Shown: positions 44,658-54,757, counted from the stretch's first letter. The stretch is 64,000 nucleotides of DNA from an uncultured Verrucomicrobiota bacterium (GCA_902589825.1 CACIUL010000002.1:53005-117004), one strand, 5' to 3'. Notes: generated from the sequence alone by a model not told the origin. Numbers and translations are program-made.

Positions 44658-46448
44658 ATGAAATCACGATACTCCCTGTTTCTTATTCTCCTCGGATTCT
44701 GCCTTGCCATTGGCGGACTTGCCGCCCAGGCGGCAAAAAAACCCAACGTCGTCCTGGTGATCACCGATGACCAGGGATACGGCGACCTCTCCTGCCACGG
44801 CAACCCGGTGCTCAAGACACCGCATCTCGACAAGCTGCATTCCGAGAGCGTGCGATTGACCGATTACCACGTGGCACCAACCTGCTCGCCGACACGCGCC
44901 GCACTGATCACCGGGCACTGGACCAACCGTACCGGTGTCTGGCACACCATCATGGGCCGCTCCATGCTGCGTGCCAACGAGGTAACCATCGGCACGATCC
45001 TGGGCAATGGTGGCTACCACACCGGCATGTTCGGCAAGTGGCACCTGGGTGACAACTATCCCTATCGCCCGGAGGACCGCGGTTTTCAGGAGGTATTGCG
45101 CCACGGTGGCGGGGGCGTGGGCCAGACACCGGACTTCTGGGACAACGCCTATTTTGACGGTGCCTACTTCCATAACGGCAAGGCCGTGCCGGCCAAGGGC
45201 TTTTGCACCGACGTGTTCTTTGACTATGCCAAGCGTTTCATCACCAAGGTGAAGGACAGCGACAAGCCCTTCTTTGTATACCTGTGCACCAATGCGCCGC
45301 ATGGCCCGATGCATGCCCCGGAGAAATTTGCCAAGCCCTATGCCAAGCAGGGCGTTAATGTCGCCAACTTCCTCGGCATGATCGCTAATATCGATGACAA
45401 TGTCGGCAGAATGCGCGCCTTCCTCCAGAAAGAAGGCCTGGCCGAGAACACCATCTTTATCTTTACCACCGACAACGGCACTTCCAGTGGAGCCAACATC
45501 CACAATAACGGCATGCGCGGTCGCAAGGGCAGCGAGTATGACGGCGGACACCGGGTGCCATTCTTTATCCACTGGCCCAAGGGCGGACTGAACAAGGGTA
45601 AGGATGTGGACACCATCACCTCCTATGTGGATATCGTCCCCACCTTGATTAATTACTGCCAGGTGCCTTCGCCCAAGGGAGTAAAGTTTGATGGGGTGAA
45701 CATTCGTCCGCTTATCGAGGGCAAAGCCAAGAACTGGCCGGACCGGATCCTGGTCACTGACAGCCAGCGCGTGCGTGACCCTATCAAGTGGCGCAAGAGC
45801 TCAGTGATGACCGACCAGTGGCGCCTGGTGAATGGAAAAGAGCTCTACGATATCAACGCCGACCCGGGCCAGAAGAAGAACATTGCCGCCGCCAACCAGG
45901 CAGTGGTCAAGCGCCTCACCAGGTTTTATGATGCGTGGTGGGAGGAGATTGTGCCCACTTTCGGCAAGCCCACCGCCATTTACCTGGGGGCGGATGCACC
46001 ACTGGCAAATCCCGTCACCCTGACCTGCCATGACTGGATTGCCGATGGCAGCACCCCGTGGAACCAGCGCCATATCCGCAACGCGGAGAAAAAGCCAAGC
46101 AACACCGGCTTCTGGGCGGTTGATGTGAAACGGGCAGGTGAATACACGGTGGAGCTGCGCCGCTGGCCCAAGGAAGCTGATGCCTCAATTGGTGCCTCCA
46201 TGAAGGCAGGTGCAGACGTACCGGGTGTAACGCCCTTCCGTGCCGTGCCCGGTAAAGCTTTTGCCGCCGTGAAGGCACACCTGAAACTCGGCGGGCAGGA
46301 GTTGACCTTACCCGTAAAACCCGGGGATAAGAGCGTGACCTTCAAGCTGAAGCTCAAGCCCGGCCGCGATGAATTATGGGGCAAGTTTACGGATGCCAAA
46401 GGTGTCCCGATGGGAGCCTTCTATGCGTATATCACGAAACTAAAGTAG
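44658..46448 (+). CDS. arylsulfatase-family sulfatase
   Basis: A 596-residue exported sulfatase with a signal peptide (MKSRYSLFLILLGFCLAIGGLAAQA). The alkaline-phosphatase fold begins at PNVVLVITDDQGYGDLSCHG with the metal-binding Asp pair. The formylglycine motif is canonical: C-S-P-T-R with Cys76, followed by A-A-L-I-T-G-H. Further active-site segments are FGKWHLGDNYPYRP and FTTDNGT. A C-terminal beta domain of about 130 residues follows, larger than in minimal sulfatases. It would cleave sulfate esters from a glycan after Cys is converted to formylglycine. The 196-nt intergenic region upstream is AT-rich and shared with the divergent isomerase gene. Confidence 0.93.
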   Translation: MKSRYSLFLILLGFCLAIGGLAAQAAKKPNVVLVITDDQGYGDLSCHGNPVLKTPHLDKLHSESVRLTDYHVAPTCSPTRAALITGHWTNRTGVWHTIMGRSMLRANEVTIGTILGNGGYHTGMFGKWHLGDNYPYRPEDRGFQEVLRHGGGGVGQTPDFWDNAYFDGAYFHNGKAVPAKGFCTDVFFDYAKRFITKVKDSDKPFFVYLCTNAPHGPMHAPEKFAKPYAKQGVNVANFLGMIANIDDNVGRMRAFLQKEGLAENTIFIFTTDNGTSSGANIHNNGMRGRKGSEYDGGHRVPFFIHWPKGGLNKGKDVDTITSYVDIVPTLINYCQVPSPKGVKFDGVNIRPLIEGKAKNWPDRILVTDSQRVRDPIKWRKSSVMTDQWRLVNGKELYDINADPGQKKNIAAANQAVVKRLTRFYDAWWEEIVPTFGKPTAIYLGADAPLANPVTLTCHDWIADGSTPWNQRHIRNAEKKPSNTGFWAVDVKRAGEYTVELRRWPKEADASIGASMKAGADVPGVTPFRAVPGKAFAAVKAHLKLGGQELTLPVKPGDKSVTFKLKLKPGRDELWGKFTDAKGVPMGAFYAYITKLK

Positions 46449-46504
46449 GCACCGACATATAAGGTTCCCACGCGGTTGACCCCGTATTATGGGCAAAGTG
46501 CATA

Positions 46505-47407
46505 ATGCGCAACAAACACATCATACCACGATTGCTCTTCTTGATCCTGTTGCCGTTCTCCTGCCTTGATGCCAAGCAGGTCAACAGTGCAGGTGCTCCC
46601 GTGGGCAAAGTGCAAATCTACAAAAATGAGGGCGACACCGCTCGCGAGATAGAAATCTTTTTCCCAAAGGATCATGACCCGGCGACGAAGGCTGTTCCGG
46701 GAATTATTATGTTTCATGGAGGCGGCTGGGGCGGAGGACACCGGAAACAGTTCCGTTATCTTTGTCATTACTTTTCCACCAGGGGCCTTGTTGCAGCCAC
46801 TGTAACCTACAAGCTCGCCTCGAAAGCCGGCACCAAGAATGTTAAAGGCACCGAATCCCGGAAGCGGGTCTGCATCACCGACGCAAAAAGTGCCATTCGT
46901 TGGTACAAGCAGAATGCGGAAAAACTTGGTATTGATCCGCTGAAAATTATCGCAGGCGGGGGCTCGGCCGGCGGGCATATCAGTTTGCTGGCAACGACCA
47001 ATCCCGGGTTGAACGATCCTTCTGACACCAAGAAATATGATACAACTGTTGCGGCTTACCTCTTATTCAATCCGGCTCTAAGCGCATCAGATGCCAAGGA
47101 TCCGCAAGTCGACTTCCTGCAACACCTCAAGGATGACCTGCCGCCGGCTATGGTATTTTTTGGAAGCGAAGACACGTGGTTGAAAAAGGGATGGAAAGCG
47201 GCAAGCACGAAGATGACCTCACTCAAGATTTCTGACTCCGTAGAGGTTCGGATCGCCAATGGGCAGGGTCATGGCTTCTTCAACAGGCAGCCCTGGACTG
47301 ATGTCACTCTCATCGAAGCGGACAGATTCTTAAAGGCCCTCGGTTATCTCGAGGGTGATCCTACCTTGATAATGCCAAAAACAGGAGAGAAACTTCAGCG
47401 AGGTTAG
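46505..47407 (+). CDS. exported alpha/beta hydrolase (esterase/lipase)
   Basis: A 300-residue protein with a signal peptide (MRNKHIIPRLLFLILLPFSCLDA). The oxyanion HGGGWGGG motif near residue 72 and the nucleophile G-G-S-A-G-G elbow near residue 158 are typical of the hormone-sensitive-lipase-like/BD-FAE esterases. The catalytic His lies in the NGQGHGFFNRQPW segment. It probably removes acyl or acetyl esters from a polysaccharide. The gene follows the sulfatase by 56 nt and is in line with the next gene. Confidence 0.88.
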   Translation: MRNKHIIPRLLFLILLPFSCLDAKQVNSAGAPVGKVQIYKNEGDTAREIEIFFPKDHDPATKAVPGIIMFHGGGWGGGHRKQFRYLCHYFSTRGLVAATVTYKLASKAGTKNVKGTESRKRVCITDAKSAIRWYKQNAEKLGIDPLKIIAGGGSAGGHISLLATTNPGLNDPSDTKKYDTTVAAYLLFNPALSASDAKDPQVDFLQHLKDDLPPAMVFFGSEDTWLKKGWKAASTKMTSLKISDSVEVRIANGQGHGFFNRQPWTDVTLIEADRFLKALGYLEGDPTLIMPKTGEKLQRG

Positions 47408-47473
47408 GACGAAATAACACCATTGAATGCTCCTGCCCCCGGTTCCAATCATCGTTTTGTATGGTTTCATGAA

Positions 47474-48193
47474 ATGAAAGTTCTTCTTACAGTTTCATTG
47501 TGCCTGTGTGTGCTGCCTGGATGCGGAAAAAGACAATATGATCAAGCCGGTTCCAGTGAAAAAGATGCTGCTCTGACCGTAAGCAAAAACGATTCCACGG
47601 CCGCAATCCGAAAGATCCTTTGCCTTCATGGTGGAGGCGGAAATGCCAGGGAGTTTCAGGATAACCCCGGGATCAATTCATTGCGGAAAGCCCTCGGCAG
47701 TGATTATGAATTGGTTTTTGCGCAAGCCCCTGATGGGGGTTTATGGATGCGCGATCCTCCCGGGGGCAAAAAGAAACCAACCACCGATCCCGATTGGGCT
47801 GCCGAATCGGTCAGCATCTTAAACGCCATTGTAGAGGAACAAGGTCCTTTCTATGGGATCCTGGGTTATTCGCAAGGTGCTGCGTTTATACCCGTCTATC
47901 TCTCCCGGGTTCCAGGTGGCACGTTTCAGATGGCTGCCATGTTTGGCGGATACCTTCCCACCACGCACCAAGGACTCATCAGCAGGATCGAGGCGAAAGC
48001 TCCTTTCGACAACATTCCGGCATTGGTCTGGCTGGGGGTAACAGACTGGATCGCCAATGATAACCTGGCTTCGCCATTTAAGGACCCAACGTTACTATTG
48101 GATTCAAGAGCAGGTCACGTTGTGCCCTCTCGTTCTGACACCACTTTTGATCGTGTCGTTCAAGCTATTAAAAAGCCAATTAAGGATCGCTAA
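47474..48193 (+). CDS. lipoprotein serine hydrolase, FSH1-like
   Basis: A 239-residue protein from ATG 47474, chosen because it begins a lipoprotein signal (MKVLLTVSLCLCVLPGC). The hydrolase region has ILCLHGGGGNAREF near residue 45, the ILGYSQGAAFIP nucleophile elbow and a GHVVPSR catalytic-His segment, the pattern of the serine hydrolase FSH family. As a lipoprotein it would act at the cell envelope. It overlaps nothing and sits between an esterase and a DUF6288-like gene in the same orientation. Confidence 0.8.
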   Translation: MKVLLTVSLCLCVLPGCGKRQYDQAGSSEKDAALTVSKNDSTAAIRKILCLHGGGGNAREFQDNPGINSLRKALGSDYELVFAQAPDGGLWMRDPPGGKKKPTTDPDWAAESVSILNAIVEEQGPFYGILGYSQGAAFIPVYLSRVPGGTFQMAAMFGGYLPTTHQGLISRIEAKAPFDNIPALVWLGVTDWIANDNLASPFKDPTLLLDSRAGHVVPSRSDTTFDRVVQAIKKPIKDR

Positions 48194-48238
48194 GAACAGT
48201 GACCTTATGCGGAATTCTTGGAAACCAAGGCCAAAGCA

Positions 48239-49750
48239 ATGAAAATGATGAAACGCGGATTGATTTACCTCGCCCTTTTGCTCCCACTACTGCCCCAGAC
48301 CCTTGTCGGCCAGGTGCACTATTATGAAAACGGACGCCCTTGGAAGCAGAAGGCGGGCTCGGGACCGGACGCCGAAGTCAACGGCTGGTTCTACAACCTC
48401 GGCATCACCGGAATACGAGCCGAGCTCATCGCCAAGGAACCGAAGTTTTTGCTCGTGCGACACGTCTTCGACGGAAGCCCGGCAGCGGGTAAGGTCAAGG
48501 TTGGAGACCTCGTGGTGGGAGCCAACGGACGGGCGTTCAAGACACCCCATCGAAATGGCTACGGCATGGAGGTGTTCGGTCCGGACGGTCCCCTGCTTGA
48601 CTTCGCGATAGCCCTGGAGGAAAGCCAGGGCAGGGGCCGTAACGGCCGGTTGGATCTCAATCTCAGGCGCAAAGATAAGGCCCTCAAGGTTGCCCTCGAT
48701 GTCGGCACACAATATGGCATCTATGGTCCGAAATTCCCGGCCAACTGCGCAAAGAGCACCCAAATTCTAAAGGATCTCCTTGCTTATCTCGTCAAAACCC
48801 AGCGAGACGACGGATCCTGGGGGAGTCCCCCGCATGACACCTTTGCCCCTCTCGCCTTGCTGGCCAGCGGCAATCCGAAACACATCGACCTCGTCAGGAA
48901 AAACGCGCAGTTTCATGCCCGCACCACCAAGGTCAAGGATCGGAGCTGGCTCATCAATTGGCGCTACATGGCAGCCGCCATCGTGATGAGCGAGTTTTAC
49001 CTCGCCACCGGTGAGAAGTGGGTATTGCCGGAGCTCCAGGAAGTCTACGATTTCCTGATCTCAAGCCAATACGTGGACATGGCCCAGATCGACGAGAAAT
49101 CACGCAAAACCCACCCCGGGGCCGTGCCCAAGGATAAGATGGGTGCCCACGGTGGCTGGGGCCACAACCCCGGGTTCGAGGGTTACGGTCCGATCAGCAT
49201 GCTCACCGGACAGGGCGCACTGGCCTTCGCCATGATGAAGCACTGCGGCATCAAGGTGGATCGTGAGCGTCACGACAAAGCCTACGATTTCCTCGTCCGG
49301 TCTTCCGGTCGTAACGGCTATGTCTGGTATGCGGACAAGGCAGCCGGGCAAAACAACTGGGCCGATATGGGACGCACAGGCGCCGCGGGCGTCGCCAATG
49401 CCATGAGCCCCTACCATGACGACAAGTATCTCAAGCGGGCCCACGCCCATGCCAGAGTGATCGGCCGGCATCCGGAGAGCTTTCCCGACACCCACGGATC
49501 TCCGGTCATGGGCATGGCATACGCCGCCGCCGCCGCGCACCTCGATCCTGCGAGTTTTCGGCGCTTGATGGACAAGAACAAATGGTGGTTTGTCCTGTCC
49601 CAGTGCCAGGACGGAACCTTCTATTACCAGCCCAACCGTGACAACGCGGGCTACGGCTCGGATTCCCGCGTATCGGCCTCCGCCGTTACGGCCTTTATCC
49701 TCTCTCTCGATAAAAAGAGCCTGCGCATCTCGGGCAAGAAGCGGCCATGA
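48239..49750 (+). CDS. DUF6288-like exported protein with PDZ and terpenoid-cyclase-like fold
   Basis: A 503-residue protein from ATG 48239; an in-frame TTG 21 nt upstream is possible. A signal peptide (MKMMKRGLIYLALLLPLLPQTLVGQ) is followed by a PDZ-like domain (about residues 45-140, with VGDLVVGANGRAF), then helical repeats resembling the toroidal prenyltransferase/terpenoid-cyclase fold (QRDDGSWG near 190, and MGAHGGWGHNPGFEGYGP). No Asp-rich cyclase motif was seen. Such proteins occur in PVC sulfatase islands; the role is unknown. Base composition is richer in GC than at 46-48 kb. The stop overlaps the next start. Confidence 0.7.
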   Translation: MKMMKRGLIYLALLLPLLPQTLVGQVHYYENGRPWKQKAGSGPDAEVNGWFYNLGITGIRAELIAKEPKFLLVRHVFDGSPAAGKVKVGDLVVGANGRAFKTPHRNGYGMEVFGPDGPLLDFAIALEESQGRGRNGRLDLNLRRKDKALKVALDVGTQYGIYGPKFPANCAKSTQILKDLLAYLVKTQRDDGSWGSPPHDTFAPLALLASGNPKHIDLVRKNAQFHARTTKVKDRSWLINWRYMAAAIVMSEFYLATGEKWVLPELQEVYDFLISSQYVDMAQIDEKSRKTHPGAVPKDKMGAHGGWGHNPGFEGYGPISMLTGQGALAFAMMKHCGIKVDRERHDKAYDFLVRSSGRNGYVWYADKAAGQNNWADMGRTGAAGVANAMSPYHDDKYLKRAHAHARVIGRHPESFPDTHGSPVMGMAYAAAAAHLDPASFRRLMDKNKWWFVLSQCQDGTFYYQPNRDNAGYGSDSRVSASAVTAFILSLDKKSLRISGKKRP

Positions 49751-50607
49751 AAAGACTTACGCTCATCATCCTGTCTGCCTTTTTCGCTTGCGCGGCTCAG
49801 GCTCAACGCGGTGCCGGTGTTAATGAGGGCAATTACCAGAAGAATCTCACTTACAAGGGGCCACTTAGCGGGGATGACATCATCTACACCCTGTATCTGC
49901 CCCCCGGCTACCATAAGGAGAAGGGACCTTATCCGCTGGCCATTTTCCTGCATGGTGCCGGTGGCGGCAATTCATCCTCCCAGGTGATGCAGAGCTATGA
50001 GGCGGCCCGGAAAGCGGGCAGGATTGGCAACTTCATCGTGGTCTTTCCCGAGAAATACGGCGGTACGGTTTGGAGGGATGGGGCCAAGGAAAAGAGGCCG
50101 GAAACCAATATCCTCAAGGAACTTTTGCCCTACCTTGAGAAGCAATACGCCGCGACCGGAGATCGTCGCCAACGCACCATCATGGGTTTCTCCATGGGGG
50201 CTGCCGGGTCTATTTATTGGGGTGCCAAGTATCTCGATCTCTTCTCGACAGCGGTGGCCCTCGATGCAGGAGGTGGCACCAGCTTCTCCGATCCTAAGGC
50301 AAGGAATTACGTGCCTGAATACGGCAAGAAAACCGAGGCAATCCGCAAATCCCTGAAGATTCGCCTGGTGCAGGGTGCGCTCAACACCAGGAACTTTCGA
50401 GCGTCCCTGGACACGCTTCAAATTCCCTATGACTACGTGCAACTGCCAAGGGATATCTCCGCTTACCCGGCCGGATCGAGTTGCCTGAACAGGAAAGACC
50501 CCACCAGGAAATTCCTCCACAACCCGGCGTGCATGACCGAGGGCAAATGGGGGGAGCAGACCTGGAGCTTCATCGAGAAGGGCACGCATCGCAAAGAGAA
50601 GCAGTAG
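49747..50607 (+). CDS. exported esterase (alpha/beta hydrolase, PHB-depolymerase-like)
   Basis: A 286-residue protein with a signal peptide (MKRLTLIILSAFFACAAQA). The core has YTLYLPPGYHKE, FLHGAGGGNSS (oxyanion) near residue 60 and the G-F-S-M-G-A-A-G nucleophile elbow near residue 145. It resembles the esterases that release feruloyl or acetyl groups from polysaccharides. The start overlaps the preceding stop by an ATGA, so it is coupled to the DUF6288-like gene. Confidence 0.82.
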   Translation: MKRLTLIILSAFFACAAQAQRGAGVNEGNYQKNLTYKGPLSGDDIIYTLYLPPGYHKEKGPYPLAIFLHGAGGGNSSSQVMQSYEAARKAGRIGNFIVVFPEKYGGTVWRDGAKEKRPETNILKELLPYLEKQYAATGDRRQRTIMGFSMGAAGSIYWGAKYLDLFSTAVALDAGGGTSFSDPKARNYVPEYGKKTEAIRKSLKIRLVQGALNTRNFRASLDTLQIPYDYVQLPRDISAYPAGSSCLNRKDPTRKFLHNPACMTEGKWGEQTWSFIEKGTHRKEKQ

Positions 50608-50688
50608 GTCATTGCATACCCGGCCCTTGGGTTTAAATTTCCCCCCAATGGCGATCCAGATTTCCCGGGGAAATTCCTCCTGCTCATC

Positions 50689-52491
50689 ATGATAGAAAAC
50701 CGCGCAAGCAAGACCGTCATTTTCCTGGCAGGGATCATTTTGATTTCTGCATTCCTGCCCGTTTCCACTGGCGCGCCGGAACAAAATCCTTCCGTCGCAT
50801 TAAGCGAAGTTGTACTCAGGGCGGATATCGACACCGGCAAGACAGCCGTGGCCCAGGTGCAAGCCGTTTTCGGGAAATACTCGATTGAGACACCTGAGAG
50901 CTTTCAGGGAAACCATGCAGGCTTCGAGCACCTGAAAATAGAGGAAGACCATCAAATGGGACCCTGCTTTGCCTTCTACCTGCACCGCGACAAGGACGGG
51001 GATCGCGACCGGGTCTGGCCGAGGGGAAAAGAAAGGCAACGCAACGAAATCAAGGGATACCAGGGTTCCCCGCAAACCCTCAAGAGTTCCCGGGGCGAAG
51101 TAACGCGTTACCACTGGTTCTTGAAGATTGATAAATCATTCGCCGTGACCAAAAACTTCTGCCACTTCTTCCAGTTGAAGCCGGTCGGGGGAAAACACGC
51201 TTCTGACCCGGTGGTCACGCTCTCGGGAGCGGTTTACCGGGGCAAGCCACAGCTTGAGTTGCGATGGTGGACAGAAAACGGCACCCAGCGCATGCACATT
51301 GCCGACTGGAGGGATTGCAGGGGCAAATGGCTGGAGTGCGAATGTGTCCTTGTCGCGGAATCCAAAGGCCGCCTTCGCTTCTCGATTCGCTCGCAGGATC
51401 AATCCATCCGCTTTGCCCGTGATCTTCCCGGCTTTCCAGCCTGGAAGTCAGGCTTTGATTTCATTCGCCCGAAATGGGGCATCTACAGGAGCCTGGCGGA
51501 CAAGGACGACATTCCCAATGAGCAAGACAGTGTCAGGATGGCCAACCTGTCGATTGCCAAGTTGGTTGCTTTCCCCGTTCAAAAATCACCAACCAGGCAA
51601 CATCTCGTTAATGCCGGGAAACCTGCCGCGGGCAAAAAAAAGGAAAGCTACAGCAGTGTGGTTCCAAAGCCCACTCTCTCTCTAGTCCGCTACGGCAAGC
51701 ACGAGCGAAACGTTCTTGATTTCTGGAAAGCAAAATCCTCTTCCCCCACTCCGGTGGCCTTTGTCATCCATGGCGGTGGCTGGAAAGGAGGTTCGAAGGA
51801 ACGCCTGGATCGGTTTGCCGATCCCAATGCCCTGCTCAAGGCGGGCATCTCGGTGGTGGCCATCAATTATCGATATGTTACTGCCACAGAAACACCCCCG
51901 GTCAAGGCACCCCTGCATGATGCTGCACGAGCCCTGCAGTTTGTGCGCAGCAAGGCAGGCGAGTGGAACCTCGACAAGAACCGGATCGGGGCCGCAGGCG
52001 GTTCGGCCGGGGCCTGCTCAAGCCTCTGGCTGGCCTTTCACGATGACCTGGCCGATCCGCAGAGCAAGGATCCGGTAGCACGGGAATCCTCCCGCTTGTC
52101 CTGTGCTGCCGTCATCGGGGCCCAGACAACCCTCGATCCGCGGCAGATGCAAGAATGGACACCCAACAGCCGCTACGGCGGGCATGCCTTCGGGCTGAAA
52201 TCCTTTGCCGATTTTCTCGGGCAGCGGGAAAAGATCCTGCCGTGGATCGCCGAGTATTCCCCCTACGCCCTCGTAAGCCGGGATGATCCCCCGGTCTACC
52301 TGATCTACAAGTCACCCCCGGCCATTGGCAAGGCCCAGAAGGACCCCACCCATACCTCAAACTTTGGCGTTAAACTCAAGGAACGCTGCAAAACACAGGG
52401 CGTGGCCTGCGAACTGGTCTACCCGGGACTCTCCGGGGTGAAACACGCCAACACGACCGCCTTTCTCATCTCGGAATTAAAGAAAGAGTAA
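50689..52491 (+). CDS. polysaccharide-lyase-like domain fused to alpha/beta hydrolase
   Basis: A 600-residue exported protein (signal peptide MIENRASKTVIFLAGIILISAFLP). The N-terminal half (about residues 50-290) has the beta-jelly-roll pattern of concanavalin-type lyases: H-Y-H/K-W-F-L-K-I-D, the F-F-Q-L-K-P segment, LELRWWTENGTQRM, then FDFIRPKWGIYRSL. The C-terminal half (about 325-600) is an esterase with FVIHGGGWKGG, GAAGGSAGACSSLW and a GVKHANTTAF His segment. A fused lyase plus esterase would cut a glycan and strip its ester groups. The lyase assignment is from fold-like segments, so it is less certain than the esterase. Confidence 0.7.
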   Translation: MIENRASKTVIFLAGIILISAFLPVSTGAPEQNPSVALSEVVLRADIDTGKTAVAQVQAVFGKYSIETPESFQGNHAGFEHLKIEEDHQMGPCFAFYLHRDKDGDRDRVWPRGKERQRNEIKGYQGSPQTLKSSRGEVTRYHWFLKIDKSFAVTKNFCHFFQLKPVGGKHASDPVVTLSGAVYRGKPQLELRWWTENGTQRMHIADWRDCRGKWLECECVLVAESKGRLRFSIRSQDQSIRFARDLPGFPAWKSGFDFIRPKWGIYRSLADKDDIPNEQDSVRMANLSIAKLVAFPVQKSPTRQHLVNAGKPAAGKKKESYSSVVPKPTLSLVRYGKHERNVLDFWKAKSSSPTPVAFVIHGGGWKGGSKERLDRFADPNALLKAGISVVAINYRYVTATETPPVKAPLHDAARALQFVRSKAGEWNLDKNRIGAAGGSAGACSSLWLAFHDDLADPQSKDPVARESSRLSCAAVIGAQTTLDPRQMQEWTPNSRYGGHAFGLKSFADFLGQREKILPWIAEYSPYALVSRDDPPVYLIYKSPPAIGKAQKDPTHTSNFGVKLKERCKTQGVACELVYPGLSGVKHANTTAFLISELKKE

Positions 52492-52506
52492 GCAAATTTT
52501 ACCAAA

Positions 52507-53787
52507 ATGAAAAAAAACCATATCCACATCATTCTTTGCCTGATCCTGGTTGCCGCCCCGGCCTTATCCCCGCGACTGTTTGCCCAGGCATCCAAACTCA
52601 GGGTCAATAATGAAAAACCGGAGAAGGGCAACCAGGTCAAGCGGATGCACCCGCATGCCCTCAAGCTCATCCTGCAGGGCAGGAAGAAGGAGGCCATTGC
52701 CTACCTGGAGGCAACCTCTGAAAAAGCCGTCAATCCCGGCCACACGAAATTACTCCTCAACCTTGCCCATGAAAAGCCGGACGCCTGGAAATTCGACGCC
52801 AAGACATGGCCATGGAAGCGCACCCTGCCCAACACCTCACTCAAGAAGGACGCGCCCTCTGAGGAGTTTACCATCGTCTTCGGCGGGGGAGCCGGATACG
52901 TCCCTGAGAACGAGCGCGTCTGGGACACCATCGGGTCAATCGACCCGCGAGCCCTCCTCCTGCTCGGAGATAACGTCTACATTGATGACCCCAAGACACC
53001 CGAGATGCAGCTTTTCCATTACTACCGCAGGCAGAGCCAGCCCGAGTGGTCGAGACTCGCAGCAAAAGTCCCTATCTACGGTATCTGGGATGACCACGAC
53101 TTCACCACCAATGACGGGTGGGGAGGCCCCGCAGTCGACGAACCAAAATGGAAGCGTGCGGTCTGGAAAATATTCAGGGACAACTACGACAACCCCTATT
53201 ACGGGGGTGGCGAGGAACAGCCCGGTTGCTGGTTTGACTTCTGGATCGGCAAGGTTCACTTCGTCCTGATAGACGGACGCTATTACCGCGAGTCACCCAA
53301 GGGCAAAAACCCATCCATGCTCGGGTCTGCCCAGATGAAATGGCTCAAAAAAACCCTCAAGGAACCCGCCGCCTTCACCGTGTTCTGCACCAATGTGCCC
53401 ATGACGCCCAAGGTAAAGCCGGGATCAAAAGACACCTGGGACGGCTTTGACGGCGAACGCCAGCAGATCTTTGAGTTCCTAGCAAAGGAAAAGATCCCCG
53501 GTGTCATCATCCTCTCCGCCGACCGGCACCGCTCCGATGCCTACAAAATCGATACCGGAATTGAGGGCATGTATCCGCTCTACGAATGGCAGTCCTCCCG
53601 CCTGACCAACCAGCACGTCCACGGGCTGATCAAGCACTCCCTGTTCGGGTATAACGCGAAACAATCCTTTGGTCGCGTCGACTTCAACCTCCGGGGCGAT
53701 GACCCAACCGTGAAATACACCGTGATCAACATTGACGGTAAGGCCATCCACTCAATGACAGTCAAGCGTAGCGAGTTGCAGTTTTGA
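52507..53787 (+). CDS. PhoD-like metallophosphatase, exported
   Basis: A 426-residue protein with a signal peptide (MKKNHIHIILCLILVAAPAL). The metallophosphatase core has LLLGDNVYIDDP near residue 155 (metal-binding Asp/Asn), YGIWDDHDFTTNDG near 198 (the GIWDDHD pattern is typical of PhoD), then VIILSADRHRSD near 340. Family members are phosphodiesterases/alkaline phosphatases. It starts 15 nt after the fusion gene and probably shares its transcript. Possible role: phosphate release from phosphorylated glycans. Confidence 0.88.
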   Translation: MKKNHIHIILCLILVAAPALSPRLFAQASKLRVNNEKPEKGNQVKRMHPHALKLILQGRKKEAIAYLEATSEKAVNPGHTKLLLNLAHEKPDAWKFDAKTWPWKRTLPNTSLKKDAPSEEFTIVFGGGAGYVPENERVWDTIGSIDPRALLLLGDNVYIDDPKTPEMQLFHYYRRQSQPEWSRLAAKVPIYGIWDDHDFTTNDGWGGPAVDEPKWKRAVWKIFRDNYDNPYYGGGEEQPGCWFDFWIGKVHFVLIDGRYYRESPKGKNPSMLGSAQMKWLKKTLKEPAAFTVFCTNVPMTPKVKPGSKDTWDGFDGERQQIFEFLAKEKIPGVIILSADRHRSDAYKIDTGIEGMYPLYEWQSSRLTNQHVHGLIKHSLFGYNAKQSFGRVDFNLRGDDPTVKYTVINIDGKAIHSMTVKRSELQF

Positions 53788-53795
53788 GTGGCGGC

Positions 53796-54530
53796 TCAGG
53801 GCACCTTTAAAGCAGGTGGAATAACCGCACGATTGATGACATTCCACGCACCTTTGTATCCTGCCACATAGTAATAGAGGGGCTTATCATCCATATCGGT
53901 TACCACCCAGGTCTCACCCTCAAAGGTATCCAGGCGTGGCGAATGTTTTGAACTGAGCTCACTGTCAAACTGCAGCTCTCCAGCCTGATCAAAACGGTAA
54001 AGACGGATGCTGAAATCCCCTGGCTTGTGGAAGCTGATTATTACCTTGCGCCCCGTGGATTGGGATTTGGGGACGAAACCCAATCCATCCGTAATGGCAT
54101 GCCCCTCAATGCTTTTATAAAAGTAGGTCACTGTCACTCTGCGTGTTTCAGGCTTGGTAACAAAAAACATGAATAAAGAAAGTGCGCCGAACCCGAGCAG
54201 TGACAGGGAAAAACACCCCTTGAGGTCAGACCGGTATTTCTTTTTCTTCCCAAAAAGAACCGGAAAGAACGCCATACACCATAGCAACAGGCAAAACGAA
54301 CCGAAGGCACAAAAGAACATGGTGTCATCGCCCCAGTGAAACGGGTCAGTCAGTGCAATGCCAATCCAGCCAAGAAAAAAGCACATGAACCCCAAGAGAA
54401 GGGCTTTTACTGTCCTGTCATCCTTTGCATCCTGTTCATCCGAGCTTCCACCAGGCATATCCGTTCCTGCATTCCCATAATCTTCGTCAGGGTGAAAAGT
54501 CGGTTTTCCCCGCTTTCTTGAATCACTCAT
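53796..54530 (-). CDS. membrane protein, paralogue of the gene at 56156-56908
   Basis: A 244-residue protein with a charged N-terminus, three membrane spans (about residues 44-62, 72-94, 106-123) and an extramembrane C-terminal domain of about 115 residues. The end carries LDTFEGETWVVTDMDDKPLYYYVAG, almost the same as in the other copy. It lacks the zinc-ribbon start of that copy. It is convergent with the phosphatase gene and on the opposite strand from the sulfatases. No family name is known to me. Confidence 0.7.
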   Translation of the reverse strand: MSDSRKRGKPTFHPDEDYGNAGTDMPGGSSDEQDAKDDRTVKALLLGFMCFFLGWIGIALTDPFHWGDDTMFFCAFGSFCLLLWCMAFFPVLFGKKKKYRSDLKGCFSLSLLGFGALSLFMFFVTKPETRRVTVTYFYKSIEGHAITDGLGFVPKSQSTGRKVIISFHKPGDFSIRLYRFDQAGELQFDSELSSKHSPRLDTFEGETWVVTDMDDKPLYYYVAGYKGAWNVINRAVIPPALKVP

Positions 54531-54757
54531 TGTGCTGACTTTCTCGTTGGAATGCTGCCTGGATGGCCCGCCTCATAAGCAATATTACCTTGATTGCCCC
54601 TGTTTGTGCCATCACAAAAACCCGTAGCAGGAAGCCGCCCGGCAACAGGGTAACCTCCTGTACAAGCAAAAAGGTTTTCTTGCCTCCCAAACGACCATTT
54701 TGGGGGAAAGCCTCGCCCATCAAAAAAATCCATAGTATGTTTGCGCCAATCAAAACA

